NCBI RefSeq assembly: GCF_022095675.1
Contig: NZ_JAHYSG010000032.1
Location: 1-64,000 of the forward strand
Length of the DNA stretch: 64,000 nucleotides
Source of the DNA: Dactylosporangium sp. AC04546
GTDB lineage: Bacteria; Actinomycetota; Actinomycetes; Mycobacteriales; Micromonosporaceae
Direction of reading: 5' to 3'
The stretch's first letter is position 1, and every line of letters starts with the position of its first letter. Position numbers and translations under genes: made by a program. Under the pieces are notes generated by a model. That model was not told the DNA's origin, did no database searches, and worked only from the letters and a program-made list of their open reading frames with translations. Below, piece after piece: positions 26,807 through 37,127 of this stretch.

Positions 26807-27907
26807 ATGACGCAGACCGTCGCCGTCCTCGGTGCCGGCCACGGCGCGCACGCCATGGCAGCCGACCTCGTGTCGCGCGGCTTCCGAGTGACCATGTTCG
26901 AGATGCCGCAGTTTCGCGACGGCGTGCGCGAGCTCTTCGCGTCGCGAGCGATCCGCGCATCCGGTGTGGTCCAGGGCACCTTCGCGCTGGAGAACGTAAC
27001 CTGCGACATCGACGAGGCGATCGCCGGCGTGCGGTTCATCTTCGTCGTGACACCGGCGTTCGCCCACGCGGCCTACGCCCGACTCCTGCGCGGCCACGTC
27101 ACCGCCGACCAGGTGGTCGTGTGCTATCCGGGTGCGTTCGCCGGCCTGCTGTTCCGGACGATCTTCGGCGACGACGACTGCCCGGTCGTCGCGGAGGTCA
27201 ACAACCTCCCGTACGACACCCGGCTCACCGGCCCGGCGGAGGTCGCGATCTACGGACGGAACAAGGTCAACATCGCGTTCCTGCCGGCGGACCGCGGCCC
27301 GGACCTGATCGATGATCTGCGGGCGATCCACCCGTTCGAGAAGGTCTACACCGATGTCCTGGAGGCCGGCCTCAGCGTCGTCAACCCCGGCGTCCACTCT
27401 GGACCTTGCCTGCTCAGTGTCACGGCCATCGAGAACTCCGCGAAGCGGCCGTTCTTCCTGTACGAGCATGGCGTGACGCCGGCGTCGTGCCGGCTCAACG
27501 TGCAGGTGGACAACGAGCGCAAGGCGATCGGCCGGCGGCTCGGCTACCGGCTCACGCCGATCGAGGACTTCAGCGGATTACCCGAGGGCTACACGTGGCA
27601 GGAGCTCTACATGAGCCTGCACGGCAACATCGCGCTGACGCCGATCTCCGGCCCCCACGACCTCGACAGCCGGTACTTCACCGAGGACACACCGCACGGC
27701 CTGGTGCCGTGGAGCATCATCGGCCGGGCCGTCGGCGTCGAGACCCCGGTCATCGACTCGATCATCAACATCTACAACGTCCTGCACGAGAAGGACTGGC
27801 GGGCGCACGGGCGCAGCGCGGACGACCTCGGACTGGACGGCATGTCATTGGATCAGATCGTGGCCTACGTCCGAACCGGCAAGCGCGAGGCGGTTCCAGC
27901 CGGCTGA
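26807..27907 (+). CDS. NAD(P)-dependent octopine/nopaline dehydrogenase family enzyme
   Basis: 366 aa with an ATG start and AGAGGGAGA upstream. The N-terminal Rossmann fold has [12 protein letters not shown]. The C-terminal all-helical octopine dehydrogenase domain includes the family His in NPGVHSGP and the [14 protein letters not shown] segment. Such enzymes reductively couple, or oxidatively split, an amino acid and a 2-oxo acid (opines). Operon position behind an amino-acid importer favours opine breakdown after uptake, but synthesis cannot be excluded. No nicotianamine-synthase-like gene is nearby, so an opine metallophore route is not supported. Confidence 0.88.
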   Translation: MTQTVAVLGAGHGAHAMAADLVSRGFRVTMFEMPQFRDGVRELFASRAIRASGVVQGTFALENVTCDIDEAIAGVRFIFVVTPAFAHAAYARLLRGHVTADQVVVCYPGAFAGLLFRTIFGDDDCPVVAEVNNLPYDTRLTGPAEVAIYGRNKVNIAFLPADRGPDLIDDLRAIHPFEKVYTDVLEAGLSVVNPGVHSGPCLLSVTAIENSAKRPFFLYEHGVTPASCRLNVQVDNERKAIGRRLGYRLTPIEDFSGLPEGYTWQELYMSLHGNIALTPISGPHDLDSRYFTEDTPHGLVPWSIIGRAVGVETPVIDSIINIYNVLHEKDWRAHGRSADDLGLDGMSLDQIVAYVRTGKREAVPAG

Positions 27908-27920
27908 CGCTCCTGCCGGG

Positions 27921-28047
27921 TTACAAAAGCCAGCCGACGAAGTTGTCTCGGCCGGTCAGGACAATGGCCGCGATGATGGCTCGGGTGGCCGATCTGGCGT
28001 CGCAGTACAGCAACCTCGTGGCGCAGCACCAGCAGCTCCACGACCAT
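27921..28047 (-). pseudogene. Integrase-type transposase N-terminal fragment (frameshifted)
   Basis: Minus-strand reading from 28047 gives [20 protein letters not shown], a very characteristic N-terminal segment of actinobacterial integrase-catalytic transposases. A frame change follows and the sequence stops at 27921, only ~40 codons in. No catalytic DDE region is present. It is a scar just after the opine-type dehydrogenase. Confidence 0.6.
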
Positions 28048-28063
28048 CGCTGACTCGCTCCGA

Positions 28064-28341
28064 GTGGCCTGCTTGAGTTTGCCGACGCCTACCGGCTGCC
28101 GAAAGGTCATATCCAAGGCGGCATCTCGGTAGGCAGCACGTACTACTTCAACATGAGCGCGGGCCACTCCAACGGAACGCTCTGGAAGTATCAGGCAAGC
28201 GGAGGTTCACTCAACGCGGCCAGCCCTTCCAGCCAAGCGGCACCCGAAGGCTGCGAGGACCTCACCTACGCGGGCGGAAAACTCTACTCCGTCACAGAGT
28301 ATCCAGGCGCGCGGATGACATACGCCACCGCGGCGTTCTAA
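28064..28341 (+). pseudogene. 3' fragment of a secreted protein gene
   Basis: The open frame from about 28064 to the stop at 28341 reads [18 protein letters not shown] and then [28 protein letters not shown] and YATAAF at the end. This is well-formed beta-rich protein resembling the last blades of a secreted propeller-like protein. There is no start region, signal peptide or promoter. An ATG at 28153 exists but would leave a 62-residue stub. It is joined on the left to transposase debris. Confidence 0.55.
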
Positions 28342-28452
28342 CAGCCACCCGGGCGAGCAGGGGTCCAGGCAGCCAGGCCCCGCTCGCTCACATCAGGCCG
28401 AGTCGTTCCAGCTCCCGCCGGTGTGGGTGCCGAAAACTCGGCCGAGCCTTGC

Positions 28453-28474
28453 CTGACCCGCCGCGGCGGGTCAG
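28453..28474 (-). terminator. Perfect 22-bp palindrome over the MFS stop codon
   Basis: CTGACCCGCCG followed by its exact complement at 28453-28474 includes the TGA of the MFS gene. A second short palindrome (CTCGGCCGAG) and a GTTTTC run follow downstream on the minus strand. This arrangement is compatible with a transcription terminator, though no long T tract is present. Confidence 0.45.
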
Positions 28475-29661
28475 CGGCGGGCGCGGCGGGCCGCCGGGAC
28501 CGCGAGCAGCGTCACGGCGGCGGTGACGGCGAAGGCGGTCGGGTGCCCGGCGGCGGCGACCAGCGCCCCGCCGCCGACCGAGCCGGCGCCCCACCCGACG
28601 TCGTAGGCGGCGTTCCAGGCGGCGTTCACGGTGCCGTACTGGCCGGGGCGGGCGCGCTGCAGCATCGCGTTGAGGCTGGCCGCCTGGGCGAGGCCGAAGC
28701 CGGCGCCGAAGACCGCCATCCCGGCGACCACGACGGCTGGGCGGCCGGTGCACGCGGCCAACGCCATCCCTGCGCCGGTCAGCACGACCGCGGGGGCCAG
28801 CAGGCCGGCGGCCGGGCGCCGGTCGCAGTACCGGCCGGCCAGCCAGCGTACGGCGGTCGCCGCCGCGGACTGCGCGAACAAGGCGGGCACGGCCACCGCC
28901 GCCGCCACCGCGGTCGGCAGGAACGCGACCACGACCCCGCTGGCGACGGCGGTGACGCCGAAGACCACCACCGGACGCAGCAGCGCCGGCCCGCCGGGGC
29001 CGGTCAGGTGGCCGGCCCCGGCCGACCCGGCCGACCCGACGGTGTCCCCGGCGGCGCCGCGCACGGCCGGGACGAGCGGCGCGGCGGCCAGCACCACGAC
29101 CGCCGCGGCGACGCACACGACCACGAAACCCACCCGGTGGGCCAGCCAGACGCCCAGCGGCAGCACGACCACCGCGGGCAGCATCGCCACGACGCCCAGC
29201 AGGCCCAGGCCCTCACCGCGTCGCTGCTCGGGGACCGCCCAGGTCACCATCGTGCCGACGGCCACGACGACGATCGCGAACCCGAGCCCGCGGACCACCG
29301 ACACCGCGATCAGCCCGCCGAGCCCGGTGACCGCGGGCAGCACCGCCGCCGGCGCCCCGAGCAGGACCAGGCCGAGCACGAGGAGGCGCCGGTAGCCGAG
29401 GCGCGCGGCCAGCCACGGCGTCGCCAGCTCCGCGGCGACGGAGGCGAACATGAGCACGCCGGTCGGCAGCCCGGCGCCGAGCCCGCCCATGCCACGCTCG
29501 GCGGCCAGCATGGGCACCACCGACAGCAGCAGGTAGAAGCCGCTCATCGCCGCGAGGTCGAGCAGGTACAGGCGCAGCACCGCCGCGGTCAGCAGCCGGG
29601 GCCGGGCGCGGCCTGGGGCGGGGGTGTCCGCCGGGGCCGGCCTCGTCGAGATCGTCGTCAT
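28471..29661 (-). CDS. Major facilitator superfamily (MFS) transporter
   Basis: 396 aa from the ATG at 29661. Twelve hydrophobic segments; the MFS loop-2 motif is seen as ARLGYRRLL between helices 2 and 3. The second half has a matching RWLAGRYCDRRP. The composition is extremely Ala/Gly/Val-rich, with higher GC than neighbours. The substrate is unknown; size and topology fit a drug or small-metabolite exporter. It is divergently transcribed from a MocR-family regulator only 47 bp away, so that regulator probably controls it. Confidence 0.87.
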   Translation of the reverse strand: MTTISTRPAPADTPAPGRARPRLLTAAVLRLYLLDLAAMSGFYLLLSVVPMLAAERGMGGLGAGLPTGVLMFASVAAELATPWLAARLGYRRLLVLGLVLLGAPAAVLPAVTGLGGLIAVSVVRGLGFAIVVVAVGTMVTWAVPEQRRGEGLGLLGVVAMLPAVVVLPLGVWLAHRVGFVVVCVAAAVVVLAAAPLVPAVRGAAGDTVGSAGSAGAGHLTGPGGPALLRPVVVFGVTAVASGVVVAFLPTAVAAAVAVPALFAQSAAATAVRWLAGRYCDRRPAAGLLAPAVVLTGAGMALAACTGRPAVVVAGMAVFGAGFGLAQAASLNAMLQRARPGQYGTVNAAWNAAYDVGWGAGSVGGGALVAAAGHPTAFAVTAAVTLLAVPAARRARR

Positions 29662-29708
29662 GCCGCTACCCTCGCCCGCCCGACCGGTCCCCGGTAAGGT
29701 CCAGATCC

Positions 29709-31145
29709 GTGACCGTGGAGTGGACCGGTTTGAGTCCGGACGTGCTCGTCCCGATCGACCGCGGCAGCGGCGAGCCACTGCGGACGCAGATCGAGCGGGG
29801 CCTACGGGAGGCGATCCGGGCCGGTCGGCTCCGGGCCGGCGAGCGGTTGCCGTCGACCCGCGAGCTGGCCCGGCAGCTGGGCGTGTCCCGCGGGATCGTC
29901 GTGGACTGCTTCGACCAGTTGCAAGCGGAGGGCTACCTGAGCTCCCGCACCGGCGCGGCGACCCGGGTCAGCCCGACCAGCCAGCCACCCGGTCAGCCTC
30001 CCAGCCGGCCAGACCGGCCCGACCCGCCGCCGGCCGCGCCGCTGGTGGTCGACTTCGCGCCCGCGGTACCGGATCTGGCCTCATTTCCGCGGGCCGACTG
30101 GGCGCGCAGCGCGGCCGAGGCGTGCCGGGACACGCCGACCGCCGCCCTCGGCTACGACGACCCGCGCGGCACCGACGCGCTGCGCACGGTCCTGGCCAGT
30201 TACCTCGGCCGGGTCCGCGGCGCGGCCGCCGGCGCCGGCGCCGACGGGATCGTGGTCACGACCGGGTTCGCGCAGGGTCTCAACCTCGCGCTGGCCGCGC
30301 TCGCCGCCCGCGGCGTCGACCGGGTCGCGTTCGAGGATCCCGGCTACGACGGTACGAGCCAGCTGGCCTGCGCCCACGCGGGTGTCCGGCTCGTGCCGGT
30401 ACCGGTCGACGAGCACGGCCTGCGGGTCGACGCCCTGGCGGCCACCGGCGCCCGGGCCGTCGTGGTCAGCCCGGCGCACCAGTGGCCAACCGGCGTCGTG
30501 CTGGCACCGGCGCGGCGGCTCGCCCTGGCCCACTGGGCCGCGACGACCGGCGGCTGGATCGTCGAGGACGACTACGACGCCGAGTTCCGCTACGACCGCG
30601 AACCGGTCGGCGCCGTGCAGGGTCTGGCCCCGCACCGGGTCGTCTACATCGGGACGGCCAGCAAGGCGCTGGCGCCGACCCTGCGGCTGGGCTGGATGCT
30701 GTGCCCGGCCGAGCTGGCCGGACCGGTCGCCGAGCTCAAGCTCCGCACCGACCGCGGCTGCCCGGGCCTGGAGCAGCGCGCCCTTGCCCGGATGATCGAG
30801 TCGGGCCGGTTCGACCGGCACCTGCGTCGCATGCGCAAGGTGTACGCCGGCCGGCGCGACGCCCTGGTGGCCGCCCTCGCCGAGCACGCGCCGGCCGTCG
30901 GCATCACCGGGCTGGCGGCGGGGTTCCACGCCGTCGCGAACCTGCCCGCCGGCGCCGACGAGGCCGCCGTCGTCGCCGGCGCCCGCGAGCGCGGCGTCGG
31001 CCTGTACGGTATGGCCGCCCACCGTGCCGCGCCCGGGCCGGCGCAGCTGATCCTGGGCTTCGGGCAGCTGTCGGAGCGCGCCATCGCCCAAGGCATCGTC
31101 GCCGTCGCCGACCTGCTCGGAGGCTCCCCGGCCGACCGGGGCTGA
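29709..31145 (+). CDS. MocR/PdxR family GntR-aminotransferase fusion regulator
   Basis: 478 aa starting at the GTG at 29709. The N-terminal GntR winged helix (~20-90: RAGERLPSTRELARQLGVSRG) is followed by a class I aminotransferase-like domain (~120-470). The domain keeps ED-DYDAEFRYDREP and the PLP-lysine region YIGTASKALAPTLRLGW. Such proteins sense PLP or aminated ligands. It is head to head with the MFS exporter (47 bp), implying it regulates that gene and itself. Length is standard. Confidence 0.92.
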   Translation: MTVEWTGLSPDVLVPIDRGSGEPLRTQIERGLREAIRAGRLRAGERLPSTRELARQLGVSRGIVVDCFDQLQAEGYLSSRTGAATRVSPTSQPPGQPPSRPDRPDPPPAAPLVVDFAPAVPDLASFPRADWARSAAEACRDTPTAALGYDDPRGTDALRTVLASYLGRVRGAAAGAGADGIVVTTGFAQGLNLALAALAARGVDRVAFEDPGYDGTSQLACAHAGVRLVPVPVDEHGLRVDALAATGARAVVVSPAHQWPTGVVLAPARRLALAHWAATTGGWIVEDDYDAEFRYDREPVGAVQGLAPHRVVYIGTASKALAPTLRLGWMLCPAELAGPVAELKLRTDRGCPGLEQRALARMIESGRFDRHLRRMRKVYAGRRDALVAALAEHAPAVGITGLAAGFHAVANLPAGADEAAVVAGARERGVGLYGMAAHRAAPGPAQLILGFGQLSERAIAQGIVAVADLLGGSPADRG

Positions 31146-31347
31146 GGCCGCCGGCGCTGTCCATTGTGGACCGGCTGCCGGCCAGCGCTCCCGGCCGCCT
31201 GGAGGACCCGGAGCGCCGGTTCACCCGGCCCGACCGCCAACCGGTCCACTACGCGGGCACGGAACTGGACCTGCAGTACCGGCCCGGTGCACCGACAGAC
31301 TCTTACCAGGCAACGGCAAGGACCTACCACCGAACCTGGAGGACGTC

Positions 31348-31932
31348 ATGGGCAAGCTGGTCGTGAGCGAATTCATCTCCCTCGACGGAGTGGTCGAGGA
31401 CCCGGGCGGCGGCGAGGGCACCGCGTTCGGCGGCTGGACGTTCCGGTTCCCGGCCGACGACGGGCAGCGGTTCAAGTTCGAGGAACTGCTGGCCAGCGAC
31501 GTGCAGCTGCTCGGCCGAGTCACCTACGAGGGGTTCGCCGCCGCGTGGCCGGCGATGGAGGAGACCACCGGCGAGTTCGGCGCGAAGATGAACGCGATGC
31601 CGAAGGTCGTGGTGTCCACGACGCTGACCGACCCGGCCTGGAAGAACACCACCGTCGACAGCGGCGCCGACCTGCCCGGGCTGGTGGCCGGCCTGAAGGA
31701 GCGCTACGCCGGCGACATCCTCGTGGCCGGCAGCGCCTCGCTGGTCGCGGCGCTGCGCGAGCACGACCTCGTCGACGAGTACCGCCTGATGCTGCACCCC
31801 GTGGTCGTCGGGCCGGGCAAGCGGCTCTTCGCCGACGGCAGCACCCCGGCCGACCTCGCACTCGCCGAGTGCCGCCCCGTCGGCCCCGACGTGCTGCTGC
31901 TCACCTACCGCCCGGCCAACCGCAGCCGTTGA
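31348..31932 (+). CDS. Dihydrofolate reductase/RibD C-terminal family protein
   Basis: 194 aa with GGAGG upstream of the ATG. It begins MGKLVVSEFISLDGVVEDPGG, the typical start of RibD-C type reductases, and keeps LLGRVTYEGFAAAWP and DILVAGSASLVAAL (NADPH-binding loop). It ends in the strand LLLTYRP. Cytosolic NADPH-dependent reductase of unknown substrate; most members are not true folate enzymes. Single gene, 202 bp after the MocR regulator. Confidence 0.88.
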   Translation: MGKLVVSEFISLDGVVEDPGGGEGTAFGGWTFRFPADDGQRFKFEELLASDVQLLGRVTYEGFAAAWPAMEETTGEFGAKMNAMPKVVVSTTLTDPAWKNTTVDSGADLPGLVAGLKERYAGDILVAGSASLVAALREHDLVDEYRLMLHPVVVGPGKRLFADGSTPADLALAECRPVGPDVLLLTYRPANRSR

Positions 31933-32036
31933 GCGGGCCGCCGCCGGGGGCTACGCCGGCCGGTCGACGACCGTGCCGGCGTAGCCGGGGCCCGCGCAGG
32001 TGGCACGCTCAACAGATCTTGGATCTTCGAGACATG

Positions 32037-32186
32037 TCAGCCGGTGTAGTGGGTCAACGACACGCCCGCGGCCTTCCACGCGTACTGGGTCAGACCTGAG
32101 CAGTCGAAAGAGCCGGGCCCGCCAGCACCCCACACGTAGGGCTTACCGATCTGCGCGCACGGGTCATCGCCATCTGGCGAGATCAT
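32037..32186 (-). pseudogene. NlpC/P60 endopeptidase fragment
   Basis: On the minus strand, from an in-frame ATG at 32186 to the TGA at 32037-32039, the sequence gives [16 protein letters not shown], then [18 protein letters not shown]. This is the front of an NlpC/P60 cysteine peptidase domain, including the catalytic Cys in DCSG. The later His and polar residue are absent, since only ~50 codons remain and there is no secretion signal. A remnant of a cell-wall hydrolase gene. Confidence 0.7.
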
Positions 32187-32263
32187 CACGTTCACCACAC
32201 CGCAACCATGCCAAACTCACCCGGCGTGGACGGACCAGAACCCCGGTGGCTGCCTCCGGAGTC

Positions 32264-32362
32264 GGCGTTCGCTGGTATCGGTTTTCACCGGAGGTGGTCG
32301 TAGTGGCCGTGCGCTGGTACCTGCGTTACGGCTTGTCGTACCGCGACGTGGAGGAGTTGCTG
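32264..32362 (+). pseudogene. N-terminal fragment of an IS6-family transposase
   Basis: The plus-strand frame reads VRWYRFSPEVVVVAVRWYL, then RYGLSYRDVEELL. This is the standard N-terminal segment of IS6-family transposases (FRWYRFPPEVI...LSYRDVEELL). After that, at ~32363, similarity ends and an unrelated sequence leads into the GNAT gene. The piece is complementary in content to the internal IS6 fragment at 22.7 kb, which lies on the other strand. Confidence 0.75.
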
Positions 32363-32411
32363 TGCCAGATGCGCGTGACACGCGTACTGCGCAGTTTGGT
32401 AGAACGAACGG

Positions 32412-33212
32412 GTGTTGATTGAGCTGGCTACGCCTGACGACCTGGCGTCCATTGCCCGGATCAGTCGGGCGGTTGGCCAGGTGGGGGTCGGTTCGGGCGC
32501 CGACCCGGCGTACGTGTCGTATCTGCTGCGCAACGGTACCGTCCGGGTGGCCCGCGACGGGGGCGGCAACGTCCTCGGCTGGGGCGCCACCGCGACCGGT
32601 CCGCTGGGCTGGATGCTCACCGACCTCTTCGTCGACCCGCACCATCACGGCCGCGGCTTCGGCGGAGCGCTGCTGCGCGAGCTGTGGCCGGACCAGCGGG
32701 TCGGTGGGCGTTTCACGTTCAGCTCCCGGCACCCGCATGCACTGCCGCTGTACATGCGTGCCGGGCTGCGGCCGGCCTGGCCGTTGCTGTACCTCACCGG
32801 GCCCGCGCCCGCCCGCGGCGACGGGTCGTGTGTCGCGACGGCCGTCGAGGCCGCGGCCGTGGCCGCAGCGGACCGGGAGCTGACCGGCGGCGTCCGTGCT
32901 GCCGCCTACGACTACTGGTCCGGCGCCGGCGTGCTCGTGCACCGGGAGTCGGAGCTGGTGGCCACGGGCGTCGCGGAAGGCGGTACGCTCACCCACCTGA
33001 CCTGCCCGGGCGGACCGGACGCGGCGGAGGCCCTCACCGCCGCGTTGCGATGCCTCGGCACCGCGGAGGTCGCGCTCTGCCTGCCCGGCCCCCATCCCGC
33101 CGCGAACGCGCTGCTCCGCGCCGGGTTTCGGATCGAGGGCTACGACCTGGCGATGCACACTCCCGATGTGAAGCTGCCGGTCACCTGGGTCTACTCACCC
33201 GGCCTCGGCTGA
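32412..33212 (+). CDS. GNAT family N-acetyltransferase
   Basis: 266 aa from the GTG at 32412. Residues 1-140 are a GNAT domain: MLIELATPDDLASIARIS, the acetyl-CoA loop FVDPHHHGRGFGGALL (Q/RxxGxG/A type) and HALPLYMRAGLRPAW. A second half (~150-260) looks like a degenerate GNAT repeat (LRAGFRIEGYDLAMHT), so a tandem-GNAT protein is likely. Acceptor substrate unknown. Its promoter region lies next to the IS6 fragment; no ribosome site is obvious. Confidence 0.83.
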   Translation: MLIELATPDDLASIARISRAVGQVGVGSGADPAYVSYLLRNGTVRVARDGGGNVLGWGATATGPLGWMLTDLFVDPHHHGRGFGGALLRELWPDQRVGGRFTFSSRHPHALPLYMRAGLRPAWPLLYLTGPAPARGDGSCVATAVEAAAVAAADRELTGGVRAAAYDYWSGAGVLVHRESELVATGVAEGGTLTHLTCPGGPDAAEALTAALRCLGTAEVALCLPGPHPAANALLRAGFRIEGYDLAMHTPDVKLPVTWVYSPGLG

Positions 33213-33270
33213 GCCGCAGGGCGAGTCAGCATGCGGCCGCCCGTGCCCCCGATCAGACGAGATCCACAAC

Positions 33271-33474
33271 GTGAACCTGGCCACCAGCGCTGGGCACGAC
33301 CTGTCCGACCACCTGCAGTACTTCGCCGAGCACCTGCCCACCACATCGCCGCCAGGCGGACCGCTCGGCTCGGCCGTCGCCCCGTTCAGGGAGAGGATCG
33401 AGCGCCGAGCCGGGCAGCTCGTCGCCGCTGGCGCCCGGGTGCGGGCACTGGTGCGCAACCGCATCATGGGATAG
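33271..33474 (+). CDS. Small hypothetical protein
   Basis: 67 aa from the GTG at 33271. It begins NLATSAGHDLSDHLQYFAEHL and ends helical (RRAGQLVAAGARVRALVRN). The composition looks protein-like, but there is no clear ribosome site, and the last 11 bp overlap the end of the convergent permease gene. It may be a small gene or a fragment; support is weak. Confidence 0.25.
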   Translation: MNLATSAGHDLSDHLQYFAEHLPTTSPPGGPLGSAVAPFRERIERRAGQLVAAGARVRALVRNRIMG

Positions 33475-34680
33475 CCAGGGCTTCGGTTGGAGCTAGACGG
33501 GAGGCCCGGACCGCGGGATAGAGACCGGCCACGGTGCCGATGACGAGGGTGGCGGCGATGCCGCCTGTCATGGCCCAGGCCGGGACGACCGTGGGCCAGT
33601 GCTGGGTACGGGCATAGACAGTGGTGACGGCGATACCGAGCGCGACGCCGCCGGTGCCGCCGAGTGCGCACAGCAGCAGTGCTTCGGCCAGGAACTGCAG
33701 CCGGATCTGGCCCCGCGTGGCCCCAAGCGAACGGCGCAGCCCGATCTCGGCCCGGCGTTCCAGCACCGAAATGACCATTGTGTTGGCTACGCCGACGCCG
33801 CCGACGAGCAGGGCGACGGCGCCGAGGCCGAGCAGCAGGCCGGTGAAGGCCCGGTCCGTCGCCTGTTTCGCGACGAGCGCGTCAGACGGTCGGGAAACGT
33901 TGACCTCATTCGGGTGTTGCGGGTTGGCGGTAGGCGCAAGGACCGATCGGACCTCTTCCACGGCGTCCTCCCGCGTGCGGGTGTAGATCGTGGTGGGGTG
34001 GCCGTCGAAGCCGAGCACGGACTGTGCGGCCGGCCAGCCGATGAGCGCGGCGGTGTCCAGTTCGGGCGCCAGCTCGACGGGTTCGAGGATGCCGAGCACG
34101 GTGAACCAGTGCCCACCCAGCCAAACCTGCATTTCGGCGCTGGCGCTGCCGATGCCCAGCCGCTGTGCCGCTTCGCTGCCCAGGACAACGCCTGGGTAGC
34201 GGGCGGTAGCGTCGTTGAGCCAGATTCCGTTCGCAAGTCGGGCGCCCACGGTGGCGGGCAGGTCGGTGCGGGCGGCCAGCACCGACAGGCCACCGGACTG
34301 TGCAGCGGGGACGTGGTCGCTGCGGTAGACCTTGGCTCCGGTCACAGTTCCAGTCGCGCTGACCGCGGTCACCGGCGGGATCCGGCCGATCATCTGGATT
34401 GCCTCGTCGGGTAGGTACGCTTCCTCGCCGGACAACGTCCGGCCCGGGCCGACGGTGAGCAGGTTGGTGCCCAGCCGGTCCAGTGTGCGTTGCAGGTCGG
34501 CCTGGCTGGATGTGGAGATGCCGACCACCGCCACCATGGCGGCGATCCCGATCGCGATGCCGAGGGCCGACAGGAACACCCGCGTCGACCGGGTGCGCAG
34601 GCCGGCGCTCCCGACGCGCAGCACGTCGCCTGGCCGCAGCCGTCGCGCACGCAGCGCCGGCCGCTCCTCCGTCACGACAC

Positions 34681-34684
<4 letters not shown>
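33464..34684 (-). CDS. MacB-like ABC transporter permease
   Basis: 406 aa from the ATG at 34684, overlapping the ATPase stop (ATGA). MacB/FtsX architecture: one N-terminal helix (~35-60, [21 protein letters not shown]), a large extracytoplasmic domain (~65-270) and three C-terminal helices (~285-395) with [19 protein letters not shown]. The pattern is that of type VII ABC mechanotransmission exporters that work with a periplasmic-type adaptor. It forms a four-gene operon with a lipoprotein, an adaptor and an ATPase, opposite a two-component system. Confidence 0.88.
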
Positions 34685-35363
<679 letters not shown>

Positions 35364-35367
<4 letters not shown>

Positions 35368-36452
35368 TTCGGCACTCCCACCACGCTGTCAGCGGTGATC
35401 CCGGTACCGCTGATCTCCACCCGGCCGCCGGCGAACATCCCGGTTTCCACGGCCACGATCCGGGTGGTGCCGCCTTCCACGAGCTGAACGCCGTACCCAC
35501 CCTCGGCAAGCGCGAGCAGTGCCAGGATCGGCACGGTCAGGACGTCCTGGTGTTGGCTGGCTACGAACGTGACGGCGACCGGGCTCGCGTCCAGCGAGCC
35601 GAGCTTGTCCTGGTCCGGGATAGCGACGATGACCTCGACCGTGGTGGTGGTCGATTTACCATCGCTGCTGGTCTTGGTATCGGCGACCCGGCCGATGCTG
35701 GCCACGGTGCCGGCCACGGTGGACTTGTCGGGCAGCTTCACCGTCACGCTCGCCCCTGTGTTAGCCAGGCTGCGGTAGATCAGGTTCAGATCGATTGAGA
35801 CCTGGCGGGTGGTGCCGGTGTAGGTCAGCACCGGGCCACCGGCTGGCGCGCCGGTGCTGGCCTTCTGTTCGGCGACCCGGACCGCCCCGGGCGCGTACGT
35901 CACCGCGTCCGGGCCAACGGTTCCGGTCTCGGCCACACCGAGCACACGTTGCCAGGCCTTGACTGCCGCTGCGGTCGCCGCGTTGAACTTCTCGTCCACG
36001 GTGAAGCCTTTGTAGCCCAATGCGGCGAGGTTCTGTTCGAACTCTTTGACGTCAGTGCCGGTGACGCCGGGCGCGAGGGACCGGTACATCGGGACCGAGC
36101 CGTACAGCAGCACCACCGGCTTCTCGTTCACTTTGTACAACGCCTTGCCACGCTCTACTGTGGATCCTGGCACCGGTAGCCAGGTGATCCGGCCGTCGCC
36201 CTGGGAATCGACGGACGTCTCCGCGCCGTACCCCAGGGTGCCGTCCACGTCCGCGGTCTCGGTGAGCGTCATCCGGGTGACCTTCGCCGTACTCGGGGGC
36301 ATGGTGCTGGACGCCGACGTCGCGGACTTGCCGCCGCCGAACCCGAGCGCCGCCGCCGTCCCGCCGCCGACGAGCAGCAATACCACACCCGACACGACCA
36401 GCGTCCGCATCCTGCGACGGTGCCGCCGGGTACCGACCGTATTCTCGCTCAT
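35364..36452 (-). CDS. Efflux adaptor with peptidoglycan-binding domain (MacA-like)
   Basis: 362 aa from the ATG at 36452, overlapping the lipoprotein stop. A membrane helix lies at ~18-38 ([20 protein letters not shown]). A short biotinyl-lipoyl-like segment ([18 protein letters not shown]) is followed by a peptidoglycan-binding domain 1 (~140-190: [29 protein letters not shown]). A barrel-like C-terminus ends in VVGVPK. This is the Gram-positive form of the MacA adaptor, tying the exporter to the cell wall. Confidence 0.85.
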
Positions 36453-36976
36453 GCGCCCGAACCCGAAGGCTTCAGGCGCAGGTCCTTGCACGCCTCCTCG
36501 GCCGCCTTGAAGGCGGCGTCCTTCGGGTCAATGCCGGTGCCGCCGAGACTCACACTGCCGTCCGGGCCCGGGTCCGGGAAGTTGGCGATGCCATGCTCGC
36601 GCATGCACTGAGCCAACTTCCGCATCTGCTCGACATCCTGCGCGCTGGGCGTCCGCAACTCGTTGTCGGTCGGCATGTACTGCCGGCACGCCTCGGTCGC
36701 GGCATTCAGCTTGTCCTTACTGACACCTTCGACGCCTTCGCCGCCGAGAAATTCGGCCCCGTTCGGGTCAGGCATGTCGACGCCGTGCTCGCGCATGCAC
36801 TCGGCGAACTTGAGTGCCCGCTGCTTCCTCTCGTCGCTGGGCACGCTCCCAGTAGCCGCCGGCGCCGCACCGGTTCCGTTCGCGGTCGGGATGTCGCTGC
36901 CCTGCTTCGAGCCGCAAGCAGCCAGCGCAAGCATCAACGCCGGAATGGCCACGGCCAGACCGAATTTCGTTCTCAT
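36449..36976 (-). CDS. Lipoprotein with duplicated CMREHG motif
   Basis: 175 aa from the ATG at 36976, preceded by GAGGAG. Signal peptide and lipobox LAAC (Cys ~21). The mature part holds two copies of a short module, FAECMREHGVDMPDPNG and LAQCMREHGIANFPDPGPDG, each later followed by another Cys (TEACRQY, EEACKDL), which would allow two disulfides. First gene of the exporter operon, divergent from the response regulator by 151 bp. It may sense or bind the exporter's cargo; role not established. Confidence 0.8.
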   Translation of the reverse strand: MRTKFGLAVAIPALMLALAACGSKQGSDIPTANGTGAAPAATGSVPSDERKQRALKFAECMREHGVDMPDPNGAEFLGGEGVEGVSKDKLNAATEACRQYMPTDNELRTPSAQDVEQMRKLAQCMREHGIANFPDPGPDGSVSLGGTGIDPKDAAFKAAEEACKDLRLKPSGSGA

Positions 36977-37127
36977 CGACTCACTCCTCAGCCGGGTCGG
37001 CCGGAAACCTCCGGCGCGACTCGTAGAGGTGTATCGCCGTACCGGTTTCGGGAAGGTTTCGCGGCCGATGAAACCATGGCGAAACCGGATCGGCGGCATG
37101 CTTGGGGTTCGGGAAAGGAGCTGGGCG

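Noticed and set aside
26807..27907. Opine metallophore biosynthesis (staphylopine/pseudopaline type)
   Set aside because: No nicotianamine-synthase-like gene or metallophore exporter is adjacent, and the dehydrogenase has the octopine/nopaline form.
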